From the NCBI RefSeq assembly GCF_023502325.1, contig NZ_JAMFLZ010000002.1, forward strand, positions 248,001 to 312,000: a stretch of DNA of 64,000 nucleotides, in the 5' to 3' direction. This stretch comes from Wocania_A spongiicola. GTDB taxonomy: Bacteria > Bacteroidota > Bacteroidia > Flavobacteriales > Flavobacteriaceae. Position numbers and translations under genes: made by a program. The notes beneath the pieces were generated by a model, which worked only from the letters and a program-made list of their open reading frames with translations, was not told the origin of the DNA and ran no database searches. Positions 15,825 to 24,762 of the stretch are shown in pieces. The first letter of the stretch is position 1; each line of letters opens with the position of its first letter.

Positions 15825-16502
15825 ATGGGCAAGTGCGAACAATGTATTATAAAACAGTTTAATTCTCTTAAGGCATTAACTACCGATGAGTTAGTACGTA
15901 TTTCTAGTTGTAAAACATCTATGACTATAAAAAAAGGAGATGTTATTTTTGAAGAAGGAGAAACGTTAAATGGTGTTTATTGTGTTAAGGATGGAATTTG
16001 CAAACTATCAAAATTGAGTGCCAACGGTAAAGATCAGATAGTGAAGATGGTTGTTAAAGGGCAGCTTTTGGGGCAACGCTCTCTTATTTCTGATGAAAGT
16101 TCTAACTTACAAGCTGTAGCGCTAAATGATATGGAAGTTTGTTTTATTCCTAAAAGTGAAATCATTGGAGACTTACAAAAGAACTCAAAATTTTCTTTTG
16201 AAGTATTAAAAGAAATGGCACATGATTTAAAAGAAGCTGATGATGTAATTGTTAATATGGCTCAAAAATCTGTACGTCAGCGTTTGGCTGAAGCTTTAGT
16301 TTATATACACGATAGTTTTGGTGTTAACCCAGATGGTACTTTAAGTGTTTTACTTTCTAGAGAAGATTTTGCCAATATAGTTGGAACTGCTACCGAATCT
16401 GCTATTCGAGTATTATCTCAATTTAAAAAAGAAGGCTTTATTTCTACCATTGGTAAACAAATAAAAATAGAAAATATAGGTGCGCTTAAGCGTGTTGAAT
16501 AA
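15825..16502 (+). CDS. Fnr-like Crp-family regulator of the cbb3/hemN regulon
   Basis: From the ATG at 15825 the protein has 225 residues. Residues 1-20 (MGKCEQC...) contain a CxxC pair (Cys4, Cys7) in the position of the FNR cluster ligands, with further cysteines at about 30, 54, 59 and 104. A cNMP-binding-like barrel (about 25-120), a dimer helix and a C-terminal helix-turn-helix follow. The recognition helix TATESAIRVL keeps the Glu and Arg that contact TGA-type half-sites in FNR. An upstream in-frame ATG at 15774 falls inside the FNR-type box and is rejected. Divergent linkage to fixI and nearby matching sites make it the likely oxygen-responsive regulator. Whether it binds an Fe-S cluster is not shown. 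Confidence 0.85.
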   Translation: MGKCEQCIIKQFNSLKALTTDELVRISSCKTSMTIKKGDVIFEEGETLNGVYCVKDGICKLSKLSANGKDQIVKMVVKGQLLGQRSLISDESSNLQAVALNDMEVCFIPKSEIIGDLQKNSKFSFEVLKEMAHDLKEADDVIVNMAQKSVRQRLAEALVYIHDSFGVNPDGTLSVLLSREDFANIVGTATESAIRVLSQFKKEGFISTIGKQIKIENIGALKRVE

Positions 16503-16517
16503 GCTTAAAAGCATTAT

Positions 16518-17090
16518 TTACCAACCGCCTCTATCTTTTATGTTTGCTTTACAAAGCTTTATAATTTCTGCAATACGTTTCTCTCTAGTAGCTTCGCGTT
16601 TAGCCTGATTTAGCCAATATAAATAACCTTTTCTGTAGGAAGGAGCAAAGTTTTTATAATTATTAAAAGCCTCTTTGTTTTTATCGAATTCTTTTTGAAG
16701 TTCTTTTGGGATAACTTCATTTTCAACATTATCTAAAGCTGTCCAACTACCATTTGCTTTTGCAATTTTAATAATTTTTAATCCGCTTTCATGCATTAAA
16801 TTTGAAGCCTTTAATTCTATAATATATCTTTTGTTTAATGCACTCCAAACACTTTTTTGATTTCTAGGGGAGAAGTATTGCCTGCGTTTTCCATTTCCTA
16901 AACTTTTAACGGTCGAGTCAATCCATCCATAACAAAGGGCTACTTTTACAGCATCTCCCCAGCGCATTGAAGGCTCTTTGTTTTCTACTTTATAAAAAAT
17001 TAAATAGATGCCTTTGGTTTTATCGTGGTTTGTATGTAACCATTCACGCCATTCAATATCAGTTTTAAAATAAAGCTCAGGAATTTCCAA
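16518..17090 (-). CDS. YdeI/OmpD-associated family protein
   Basis: A 190-residue cytoplasmic protein of the YdeI family (sometimes called bacteriocin-protection proteins). The N-terminus has the typical WREWLHTNHDKTKGIYLIFYK pattern, then the WGDAVKVALCYGWIDS signature (about 44-59) and the RRQYFSPRNQKSVWSALNK stretch. The C-terminal part resembles the family's paired helical motif (YWLNQAKREATREKRI). Its biochemical role is not established. It converges with the fnr-like gene and starts 5 bp downstream of the M1 peptidase stop on the same strand. Confidence 0.8.
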   Translation of the reverse strand: MEIPELYFKTDIEWREWLHTNHDKTKGIYLIFYKVENKEPSMRWGDAVKVALCYGWIDSTVKSLGNGKRRQYFSPRNQKSVWSALNKRYIIELKASNLMHESGLKIIKIAKANGSWTALDNVENEVIPKELQKEFDKNKEAFNNYKNFAPSYRKGYLYWLNQAKREATREKRIAEIIKLCKANIKDRGGW

Positions 17091-17095
17091 AATGC

Positions 17096-18748
17096 TTATA
17101 TTTTTTTTGAATCAATATAAAAATCTCTGTCAATAATGAAAGAAATGTCATTAGATTCTAAAGGCATTGTTTTCCATTCAGCGTTAGGAAAAATCCATTG
17201 TTCATTATCTCCAATTTTCACTTGAATTGGCATATCAAAACCATCAACAATGTTGGTCCAACGATATTTTAATTCTTTATTTTTAATAGAGTATTGTATA
17301 GTTGGAATTTGAGTTGTTCTTAAATACTGATTAAAAAACTCAGTTAAATCAATACCTGTTTCCTTAGATAGAAAATTTTCTATTTGCTGAGTAGTTACTG
17401 TTTGATGATAAAACTCTAAGTTCATTTTGCGTAAAATCTGTCGCCATTTTTCATCATCTTCAATAAGCTGGCGTAAAGTATGTAGCATATTAGCTCCTTT
17501 ATAATACATATCTACTCCAGAACCTTTTTTATTTACACCATAATATTTTCCAATAATAGGTTTATCATTTTTTATGTTTCTTCGGGTTCCAATAACGTAA
17601 TCGGCAGAAGCTTCTTTACCATAATGGTAGTCTAAAAAGAGGTTTTCAGAATATGCTGTAAAGCTTTCATGAATCCACATGTCTGCAATATCAACATTGG
17701 TAATGTTGTTTGCAAACCATTCATGTCCTGCTTCATGGATAATTATAAAATCAAACTTTAAACCCCAGCCAGTTCCTGATAAATCATTGCCTAAATACCC
17801 TTTTTTGTATTGATTCCCATATGTTACAGAACTTTGATGTTCCATACCTAAATAAGGAACTTCTACAAGTTTAAAACTATCGGCATAAAAAGGATATTGG
17901 CCAAACCAATGTTCGAAGGCCTTCATCATTTTTGGAGCATCTTTAAAATGTTCTTTGGCTTTATCCAAATTATCTCGTAACACATAATAATCCAAATTTA
18001 AGTTTCCCGCCATACCGTCATAAACCTCTGAAAAGTTAACATAATCGCCAATATTTATATTAACACCATAATTATTTATTGGGTTTTTTACAATCCAGTG
18101 ATAAGTTTTTGTGTCACCAATCTGTTCAACAAGCTTTAATCTGCCGTTAGAAACATTCATTAAGTCTTTTGGAACATTAACGCTGATAAGCATACTGTCA
18201 ACTTCATCATACATATGATCTTTATTTGGCCACCAAACGCTAGCTCCCAAACCTTGGCATGAGGTTGCTATAAAATGATTTCCGTTGCTATCCTTTTTCC
18301 AAGATACTCCTCCATCCCAGGGAGCACGAATAGCTTCCTTTGGAATGCCTTCGTAATAAACAACTACATTATTAATATCACCAATATTTTGTTCATCAGG
18401 AAGTGATATAAAGTGGGCATTACCATCGTGCTTTACTTCTAGATCTTTTCCGTTTTGGGTGGCTCTTGTAAGTTTTAAAGGCGCTTGTAAATCTACCTGC
18501 ATAACAGAATGATTTTTCAATACTTTATATTGAATCGTGTTTTTTCCTTTAATGGACTTCTCTTCAGGATTAACTTTAATATCTAAATGATAATAGGTTA
18601 AATCCCACCAAGCGCGCTCTGGAGTAATACTACCTCGCAAGGTGTCTTGTCTTGTTAAATGATTTATTTCAGACAATAAATCTTGAGCAGGAATAGAGAT
18701 TAAAGGAAATATTAAAAAAGCAAATAGTAAGTAAAAACGGAAGTGCAT
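17096..18748 (-). CDS. Secreted M1-family metallopeptidase
   Basis: A 550-residue zinc aminopeptidase-like protein with an N-terminal signal peptide (about 1-20, ending IPAQ). The N-terminal beta domain (about 45-245) is followed by the catalytic domain with HEAGH and, 18 residues later, the third zinc-ligand glutamate in WIHESF. The substrate-binding GxMEN-like motif reads LGMEHQ. It lacks the long C-terminal helical domain of PepN, as do many Bacteroidota M1 enzymes. Likely role: periplasmic or surface peptide trimming. It is followed 5 bp later by the YdeI-like gene. Confidence 0.9.
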   Translation of the reverse strand: MHFRFYLLFAFLIFPLISIPAQDLLSEINHLTRQDTLRGSITPERAWWDLTYYHLDIKVNPEEKSIKGKNTIQYKVLKNHSVMQVDLQAPLKLTRATQNGKDLEVKHDGNAHFISLPDEQNIGDINNVVVYYEGIPKEAIRAPWDGGVSWKKDSNGNHFIATSCQGLGASVWWPNKDHMYDEVDSMLISVNVPKDLMNVSNGRLKLVEQIGDTKTYHWIVKNPINNYGVNINIGDYVNFSEVYDGMAGNLNLDYYVLRDNLDKAKEHFKDAPKMMKAFEHWFGQYPFYADSFKLVEVPYLGMEHQSSVTYGNQYKKGYLGNDLSGTGWGLKFDFIIIHEAGHEWFANNITNVDIADMWIHESFTAYSENLFLDYHYGKEASADYVIGTRRNIKNDKPIIGKYYGVNKKGSGVDMYYKGANMLHTLRQLIEDDEKWRQILRKMNLEFYHQTVTTQQIENFLSKETGIDLTEFFNQYLRTTQIPTIQYSIKNKELKYRWTNIVDGFDMPIQVKIGDNEQWIFPNAEWKTMPLESNDISFIIDRDFYIDSKKI

Positions 18749-18810
18749 TGTTATAAATTTTGTCTAAAATTAATTAAAAAAAATCATAAGATAATGTTAA
18801 TATTAACCAG

Positions 18811-20145
18811 CTAGTCTCTAAATACTTTATTTGGAAAAACGACAACACTTTCAAACCCATTTTTCCCAACTGATGCTATGCCAAAAAAATAGTTGTCAAT
18901 AACAATACCATCTAGAGTAAATTCTGAGACATCACCAACATATCTACTATTATCCCAAGTAGGCGATGTTGTATCTCGCCAGTAAATTTTATAACCAATG
19001 GCATCATCAACTTTATCCCATTTAAATTTAACCGCTGGTTGTACAATTCCACCAATAGCAACATTTTTTGGTTGTTGCGGAGCAGAAGCTAAACTTGCTA
19101 AATTTATAGCATTTACTGCGGTTAGTTTTTTTGCATAATCAAAATTTACATGTTCAATAACATCTCCATATTTTATACCGTTTTCTTCTCTAATATCTTG
19201 ATGTTGTTGTGTGTAGTTTTCATGAGCTTCCATAATTCTAATACCAGAAAAGCCTAAATCGTTAAACGGTCTGTGATGCCCACCACGACCAAATCTATCT
19301 AACCTATAAACCATCATGGGGTTCATTTCTGGCATATATACTTTAGTAGTTTTATAAATATAGCGGGCCAATTGACGTGAAACTCCATCGACTTCCCCTC
19401 CGTAAAAGCGTCTTAAAGTTCGTTCTCTTTCTGTTTCGGTAGGGGGAACAGGTTCAGAGAAAATTCTAAAGGTTCTGTTATCTATAATACCATCTACGCC
19501 TTTGATGTTTCCAATCATATCATTATTTAAAACCCCAATAATATCCCAATTTTTGTCTTGTGCATATTTTGCTAATCCAGCCCCACCAAAGAGCCCTTGT
19601 TCTTCTCCTGATAATCCAACATATATAATACTGCTTTCAAATTGATATTTTGATAAAACTCTAGCTGCTTCAATTGTTCCTGCCATTCCTGAAGCGTTAT
19701 CGTTAGCTCCAGGAGCATCGGTTGTAAAATCCATGGTATCGCTAGCACGCGAATCTATATCTCCACTCATTATAACATAACGATTAGGATATTTTGTGCC
19801 TTTTTGAATTGCCACTACATTAACTACCCAAGCATCGTGTGGTACTCTACGATTGCCAGATTTGGTTACAAAATCTTTTTGGTAAAAAACATCAATGCAA
19901 TTGCCACAATTTTTTGAAATGGCTTCAAATTCAGATTTAATCCAACGCCTTGCAGCTCCAATACCTCTTGTGTCAGAAATAGTATCGCTAAACGTGTTTC
20001 TTGTTCCGAAGTTTACAAGAGTTTGTATGTCTTTTTGAATTCTATCAGATGAAACAGCATCTATAATATTATAGATTTTTTGGCTAGTTTGAGAAAAAGC
20101 GGTCAAAGTTATAAAGCAAAGACTAAAAGATATTAAATGTTTCAT
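18811..20145 (-). CDS. Secreted M28-family peptidase with C-terminal fibronectin-like domain
   Basis: A 444-residue protein with a signal peptide (about 1-18, ending AFSQ). The central M28 domain shows APGANDNASG (zinc Asp and the following helix), GLSGEEQGLFG (catalytic Glu pair) and a late MEAHENY histidine. In the first zinc motif the usual GHxDS reads GDIDS, so the His ligand is replaced by Asp. Residues about 350-444 form a fibronectin type III-like module (VKFKWDKVDDAIGYKIYWRD). Such modules often mediate surface binding. The activity is predicted to be aminopeptidase-like. Confidence 0.85.
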   Translation of the reverse strand: MKHLISFSLCFITLTAFSQTSQKIYNIIDAVSSDRIQKDIQTLVNFGTRNTFSDTISDTRGIGAARRWIKSEFEAISKNCGNCIDVFYQKDFVTKSGNRRVPHDAWVVNVVAIQKGTKYPNRYVIMSGDIDSRASDTMDFTTDAPGANDNASGMAGTIEAARVLSKYQFESSIIYVGLSGEEQGLFGGAGLAKYAQDKNWDIIGVLNNDMIGNIKGVDGIIDNRTFRIFSEPVPPTETERERTLRRFYGGEVDGVSRQLARYIYKTTKVYMPEMNPMMVYRLDRFGRGGHHRPFNDLGFSGIRIMEAHENYTQQHQDIREENGIKYGDVIEHVNFDYAKKLTAVNAINLASLASAPQQPKNVAIGGIVQPAVKFKWDKVDDAIGYKIYWRDTTSPTWDNSRYVGDVSEFTLDGIVIDNYFFGIASVGKNGFESVVVFPNKVFRD

Positions 20146-20201
20146 TTTTTGATAATGCTACTTGGTTTATAAGATTCTGATAATAGCTCAGGATAGCAAA
20201 G

Positions 20202-20690
20202 CTATTTATTTTTTTTATAATTAAACTTTATAGTTTCTACAGAACCATCTTTTTGACGTATGTCTACATAAATATTCATTTCTAAATCATTAATTTTTTC
20301 AAAATATAGTCCGTCAAAAATTATTTTCTTTGTTGTTATTTCCTTTAGTGGAAAATCTACAGTTTTATCTTTTGTTTCCCAACCAGTTAGGTCATCATTA
20401 AAGTGTTTTAATTGGAGAATTAAAGAACCTTTAACCTCTTTAATAATAACAAATTCATAGAAGGAAACTTTATTGTTTACTATTAATTTAAAAGCTCCCA
20501 TTATAGACCCACCTGATGGTTTACCCCAATACTCTTCAGTTTTTCCACCAAAAGCTTCGCCTTCCCAACTCCCCGAAATCCAAGCAATATTTTCTAGTTT
20601 GGGTTCGAGTTTTTTTTCTGTTTGAGCTTTGCATGTTAGACTAAAAAATGAAATAACGGCCGTTAGTATAATTACAATAAATTCTTTCAT
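20202..20690 (-). CDS. Exported DUF6265-like protein
   Basis: A 162-residue protein with an N-terminal signal peptide (about 1-22, TCKAQ) and a beta-rich domain. It opens with IAWISGSWEGEAFGGKTEEYWGKPSGGSIMGAFK, a pattern of the DUF6265 family with lipocalin-like spacing of tryptophans. Function unknown. It stands alone between the M28 peptidase and the tandem NTF2-like gene, all on the same strand, with gaps of 56 and 96 bp. Confidence 0.6.
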   Translation of the reverse strand: MKEFIVIILTAVISFFSLTCKAQTEKKLEPKLENIAWISGSWEGEAFGGKTEEYWGKPSGGSIMGAFKLIVNNKVSFYEFVIIKEVKGSLILQLKHFNDDLTGWETKDKTVDFPLKEITTKKIIFDGLYFEKINDLEMNIYVDIRQKDGSVETIKFNYKKNK

Positions 20691-20786
20691 AATCTTAAGT
20701 TTTTAAATTGTTTGTATACTATTAAGACGTTCGTAATATTTATAACTGGGACATATTTTTAGTTTTATTAGAATTAACGCTTCATT

Positions 20787-21524
20787 TTATTGAATGAAGG
20801 TTACTTTTGATATTTTTTTATTTTGTACTTCGTAAATCGCAATGGCATAAAAGGTGTTACCATTAGCAGTAACCATTTCTTTATCAATCACTTTATTGCC
20901 TAAAATCATTCTATTTACAATTTGAGCGTTTAAGTCGGAGGTTTTTTCAAACATTGATGCATACTGCTTTCTAATGGCATTATGACCTTCAGAAATTAAA
21001 TTACTAGGAAAAGTGTATAATTTTATATTATCAGTATAAGTTTCAACAAATGCATCAATATCTCTTTTGTTATAAGCTTCTAACTGTTTGTTTACAATAG
21101 CTTCTGGGTTAGAAGTAACTTTTGCATTATTAATAAAAGTCATAGATTTTATACTATTATTTGCGACTTTGTAAATAGTAATATGTCTGTTAGTTGAATA
21201 GTTTACAGTACCTAACTCCTCATCAATGACTACATCTTTAAGAGACATTCTATTTAGTACTTTTACATTAGATTTTTTGTTTTTATTAAAAAAGCGAGCA
21301 TAGCTTTCTTTCAACTCTTCACGCCCTAGCGATATGGTGTCGTTAGGAAATCGACTAACTAAAACTTGAATATCAAAAGCTTTGGAGAATTCTTCTAAAT
21401 TTCTATTGTTAAAAGGTTCTATATGTTTTTGTACAATTTCTTCATTCAGTTTTTTATTTTGAATGTTTGATTGCGAAAAAAGAGATAGTGGCAAAATGAG
21501 TAAAATAAACAGGTTTAGTTTCAT
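20787..21524 (-). CDS. Exported tandem SnoaL/NTF2-like protein
   Basis: A 245-residue protein with a signal peptide (about 1-17, SLFSQ) and two copies of an NTF2/SnoaL-like domain. The first (about 29-130) starts IVQKHIEPFNNRNLEEFSKAF and the second (about 142-245) starts IVNKQLEAYNKRDIDAFVETY. Both contain the pattern of an acidic strand, then a G-rich turn, then Y..[MF]F. This points to an internal duplication. SnoaL-like proteins are cone-shaped barrels used as small enzymes or binding proteins; no specific role can be given here. A terminator lies just upstream, so it probably has its own promoter. Confidence 0.65.
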   Translation of the reverse strand: MKLNLFILLILPLSLFSQSNIQNKKLNEEIVQKHIEPFNNRNLEEFSKAFDIQVLVSRFPNDTISLGREELKESYARFFNKNKKSNVKVLNRMSLKDVVIDEELGTVNYSTNRHITIYKVANNSIKSMTFINNAKVTSNPEAIVNKQLEAYNKRDIDAFVETYTDNIKLYTFPSNLISEGHNAIRKQYASMFEKTSDLNAQIVNRMILGNKVIDKEMVTANGNTFYAIAIYEVQNKKISKVTFIQ

Positions 21525-21560
21525 TGTAAAGTGATTGATTTTCTAAAGATAATAAAATAA

Positions 21561-21596
21561 AAAAACGCTTCAGAAGATTATTCCTGAAACGTTTTT
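21561..21596 (-). terminator. Intrinsic terminator of the beta-oxidation operon
   Basis: Stem AAAAACGCTTCAG / CTGAAACGTTTTT with one mismatch and about a 10-base loop, A-run on the left and T-run on the right (works in both directions). It lies 35 bp after the acyl-CoA dehydrogenase stop. Confidence 0.7.
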
Positions 21597-21630
21597 CACA
21601 TTTGAGTTAGTCACTAAATATTTTAAGAAA

Positions 21631-23439
21631 CTAAAAACAATATTTGTTTTCAGCTTTTACTTTCTCAGCAATTTCATTGCGTAAATCTACAATGTCTGGA
21701 TAGTTTTGATATTTTGTAAAACGTTTAAGCCCCATTAATAGCATACGTTGTTCATCGCCTTCAGCAAAAGAAATAATACTTTCTTTACCTTTATCTTCAA
21801 CTATGTTTATGGCATTGTATAAATATAGTTTAGACATCGCAATTTGAACAGATTGAGATTCTTCTCCTTGACGTTTTGTATTCTTTTCTGTTCTTAAGAT
21901 TGCTGATTCTGCCATATAAACTTCAATCAATATATCTGCTGCTGCAATTAGTAATTGTTGATGCTCTTCTAATTCTTGCCCAAACTTTTGCACAGCAGCA
22001 CCAGCTACCATTAAAAATATTTTCTTAAGCTTAGCAATCATTGCTTTTTCTTCAGAAAACAATTCCGAATAGTCTGGAGTTTCAAATGAAGGAATTCCAG
22101 TTAATTCTTCTTGTACTTTCATTGCTGGACCTAATAAATCTACATGGCCACGCATAGCTTTTTTAACTAGCATACCAACAGATAGCATTCTGTTAATTTC
22201 GTTAGTTCCTTCATAAATACGAGCAATACGAGCATCTCTCCAAGCTGCTTCCATAGGTGTTTCTTCAGAGAATCCCATTCCACCAAAAATTTGAATCCCT
22301 TCATCCGCCGCATTTTGTACATCTTCAGAAACTGCTACTTTTAAAATAGAACATTCAATAGCATATTCTTCTACGCCTTTAAGTTCTGCTTCTTGATGTG
22401 AGTTTCCTGAAGCTTCACGAATAGCTATACGATCTTCAATGTTCTTTGCTGCTCTGTATGTAGCAGACTCTCCTGCATAAGCACTAGTTGCCATTTGTGC
22501 TAATTTTGTTTTTATAGCTCCAAAGTTTGCAATAGGTGTTTTAAATTGCTTACGCTCATTTGCATAATTTACTGCAGTTGTTAAAATACGACGTTGAGAA
22601 TCTAAACAAGCCGCAGCAAGTTTAATACGTCCAACGTTTAGGGCATTCATAGCAATTTTAAACCCTTCGCCACGACCAGCCAACATATTTTCAACTGGTA
22701 CAATTGTATCGTTAAAAAACACCTGACGTGTAGAACTTGCTCTAATACCTAATTTATGTTCTTCTTCTCCCAAAGTAATTCCATTAGGATTATTCCCATC
22801 ATACTCAACAATAAAGCCAGTAATGTTTTTATCATCCTCAATACGTGCAAATACTATCATAAGGCTGCAAAAACCAGCGTTAGATATCCACATTTTTTGG
22901 CCGTTTATTTTATACGATTTACCATCAGCAGAAAGTTCGGCAGTAGTTTTTCCGGAATTAGCATCAGATCCAGCCCCAGGTTCTGTTAAACAGTAAGCAC
23001 CAAACCATTCGCCAGTTGCTAACTTAGGTACGTATTTTTGTTTTTGCTCTTCTGTACCATATAAAGTAATTGGCATAGTACCAATTCCTGTATGCGCACC
23101 AAAGGCTGTACTAAAAGAACCAGTACCACTTGAGATATAATCACAAGTCAAACATGTTGATACGAACCCCATTCCTAATCCGCCATAAGCTTCAGGTACT
23201 GCAACACCAAGAAACCCTAGCTCACCAGCTTTACGCATCACATCTTCAGTTAAAGCGTAATCTTTAGCCTCAAATCGATCTTTATGAGGAATAATTTCAC
23301 GGTCGTTAAATTCCATAACCGCTTCTTTCATCATTTGTTGCTCTTCCGAAAAATCTTCAGGAGTAAATACATCTTCGCAGTTAGTTTCTTTTACTAAAAA
23401 CTGACCACCTCTTAAGAGATCTTTTTCTGTTGCTTCCAT
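21631..23439 (-). CDS. Acyl-CoA dehydrogenase (beta-oxidation, long form)
   Basis: FAD enzyme for the first step of fatty-acid beta-oxidation. From the ATG at 23439 it has 602 residues. Motifs include the GFLGVAVPEAYGG helix, AYCLTEPGAGSDA and MWISNAGF (FAD/substrate site), the RxQF-type ERKQFKTPIANFGAIK segment, and QIFGGMGFSEETPMEAAWRDARIARIYEGTNEI with the catalytic Glu region. A C-terminal extension of about 150 residues is typical of the VLCAD/ACAD9-like class. The open frame continues to 23517, overlapping the thiolase stop, but those codons are unlike the family. It is the last gene of the marR operon. Confidence 0.92.
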   Translation of the reverse strand: MEATEKDLLRGGQFLVKETNCEDVFTPEDFSEEQQMMKEAVMEFNDREIIPHKDRFEAKDYALTEDVMRKAGELGFLGVAVPEAYGGLGMGFVSTCLTCDYISSGTGSFSTAFGAHTGIGTMPITLYGTEEQKQKYVPKLATGEWFGAYCLTEPGAGSDANSGKTTAELSADGKSYKINGQKMWISNAGFCSLMIVFARIEDDKNITGFIVEYDGNNPNGITLGEEEHKLGIRASSTRQVFFNDTIVPVENMLAGRGEGFKIAMNALNVGRIKLAAACLDSQRRILTTAVNYANERKQFKTPIANFGAIKTKLAQMATSAYAGESATYRAAKNIEDRIAIREASGNSHQEAELKGVEEYAIECSILKVAVSEDVQNAADEGIQIFGGMGFSEETPMEAAWRDARIARIYEGTNEINRMLSVGMLVKKAMRGHVDLLGPAMKVQEELTGIPSFETPDYSELFSEEKAMIAKLKKIFLMVAGAAVQKFGQELEEHQQLLIAAADILIEVYMAESAILRTEKNTKRQGEESQSVQIAMSKLYLYNAINIVEDKGKESIISFAEGDEQRMLLMGLKRFTKYQNYPDIVDLRNEIAEKVKAENKYCF

Positions 23440-23465
23440 TACTATATTTTGTTTTGTTCTTTTTA

Positions 23466-24659
23466 TTAATTTAAAAATTCGAATATTCCACAAGCACCTT
23501 GACCAGTACCTACACACATCGTTACTGCTCCATGCTTCCCTTTCATACCACGTTTACGCATTTCATCAAACAATTGCACAGAGAGTTTGGCTCCTGTACA
23601 TCCAAGAGGATGGCCCAAGGCTATTGCACCACCATTCACATTTATGATATCAGGGTTTAAATCTAATTCACGAATAACAGCTAACGACTGTGAAGCAAAA
23701 GCTTCATTTAGTTCAATTAACTCTAAATCTGATTGTTGTAAGCCTGCTTGTTTTAATGCTTTAGGGATAGCTTTTACTGGTCCAATTCCCATAATACGAG
23801 GTTCAACTCCAGCTGCTGCATAGTTTACCATTCTTGCTATAGGTTCAAGGTTTAATTCTTTAACCATATCTTCACTCATTACCATAACAAAAGCTGCTCC
23901 ATCACTCATTTGTGATGAATTTCCTGCTGTTACACTTCCGCCTTGAGCAAATACTGCACGTAATTTTGCTAAAGCTTCTTTATTGGTGCCTTTACGAGGA
24001 CCTTCATCTTTGGTAACTGTATATTTTTTAGTTGCTTTTTTTCCATTAGCATCTATGTATGTTTGCTCAACTTCTATTGGCACAATTTGGTCTTGAAAAC
24101 GATTCTCAGCTTGTGCTTTTAATGCTTTCATATGAGAATTGTATGCAAATTCATCTTGATCCTCACGTGATACTTTAAATTGATTTGCTACTGCTTCAGC
24201 AGTATTTCCCATTCCCCAATAGTAATCTTCATGACCAGCTTTTACAATAGCGTCATAATTTAATTCAGGTTTGAAACCTGTCATAGGAACACTACTCATA
24301 CTTTCAGCACCACCTGCAATGATACAATCTGCCATACCTGCTTGAATTTTTGCTGTAGCCATACCTATAGTTTCTACACCAGAAGAGCAAAAACGGTTAA
24401 CTGTAACACCTGGAACATCTATAACTTCTAACCCCATCAAAGAGATTAAACGTGCCATATTGAGGCCTTGAGAACCTTCTGGCATAGCGTTACCTACTAT
24501 AACGTCATCAATACGTTTTGGGTCTAAATTCGGCAATTCCTTCATCATATGCTGAATAGTTTCAGCTGCTAACTCATCTGTTCTTTTAAAGCGAAATACA
24601 CCTTTTGGTGCTTTCCCAACGGCCGTTCTATATGCTTTTACTATATATGCTGTTTTCAT
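23466..24659 (-). CDS. fadA: Acetyl-CoA C-acyltransferase (thiolase)
   Basis: Cleaves 3-ketoacyl-CoA to acetyl-CoA in the last step of beta-oxidation. The 397-residue length is normal. The active-site Cys lies in NRFCSSGVETIGMA (Cys at about 91), the GxGPVKAIPKAL segment precedes NEAFASQ, and the C-terminus holds NGGAIALGHPLGCTGAKL (His) and CVGTGQG (second Cys). It is 26 bp upstream of the acyl-CoA dehydrogenase and 103 bp downstream of the fadB/J-like gene, in an operon for aerobic fatty-acid degradation. Confidence 0.92.
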   Translation of the reverse strand: MKTAYIVKAYRTAVGKAPKGVFRFKRTDELAAETIQHMMKELPNLDPKRIDDVIVGNAMPEGSQGLNMARLISLMGLEVIDVPGVTVNRFCSSGVETIGMATAKIQAGMADCIIAGGAESMSSVPMTGFKPELNYDAIVKAGHEDYYWGMGNTAEAVANQFKVSREDQDEFAYNSHMKALKAQAENRFQDQIVPIEVEQTYIDANGKKATKKYTVTKDEGPRKGTNKEALAKLRAVFAQGGSVTAGNSSQMSDGAAFVMVMSEDMVKELNLEPIARMVNYAAAGVEPRIMGIGPVKAIPKALKQAGLQQSDLELIELNEAFASQSLAVIRELDLNPDIINVNGGAIALGHPLGCTGAKLSVQLFDEMRKRGMKGKHGAVTMCVGTGQGACGIFEFLN

Positions 24660-24762
24660 CTTTTATGCTTTTTGCTATTAGCTCTTGGCTTATAGCATCT
24701 CTAAATTGTTTATTAAAATATGCCAATAGTTAAAGGCTAAAGGCAAATAGCTTAGTAATTTT

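Noticed and set aside
23440..23517. N-terminal extension of the acyl-CoA dehydrogenase
   Set aside because: These codons overlap the end of the thiolase gene and have no counterpart in the family; the start at 23439 fits.
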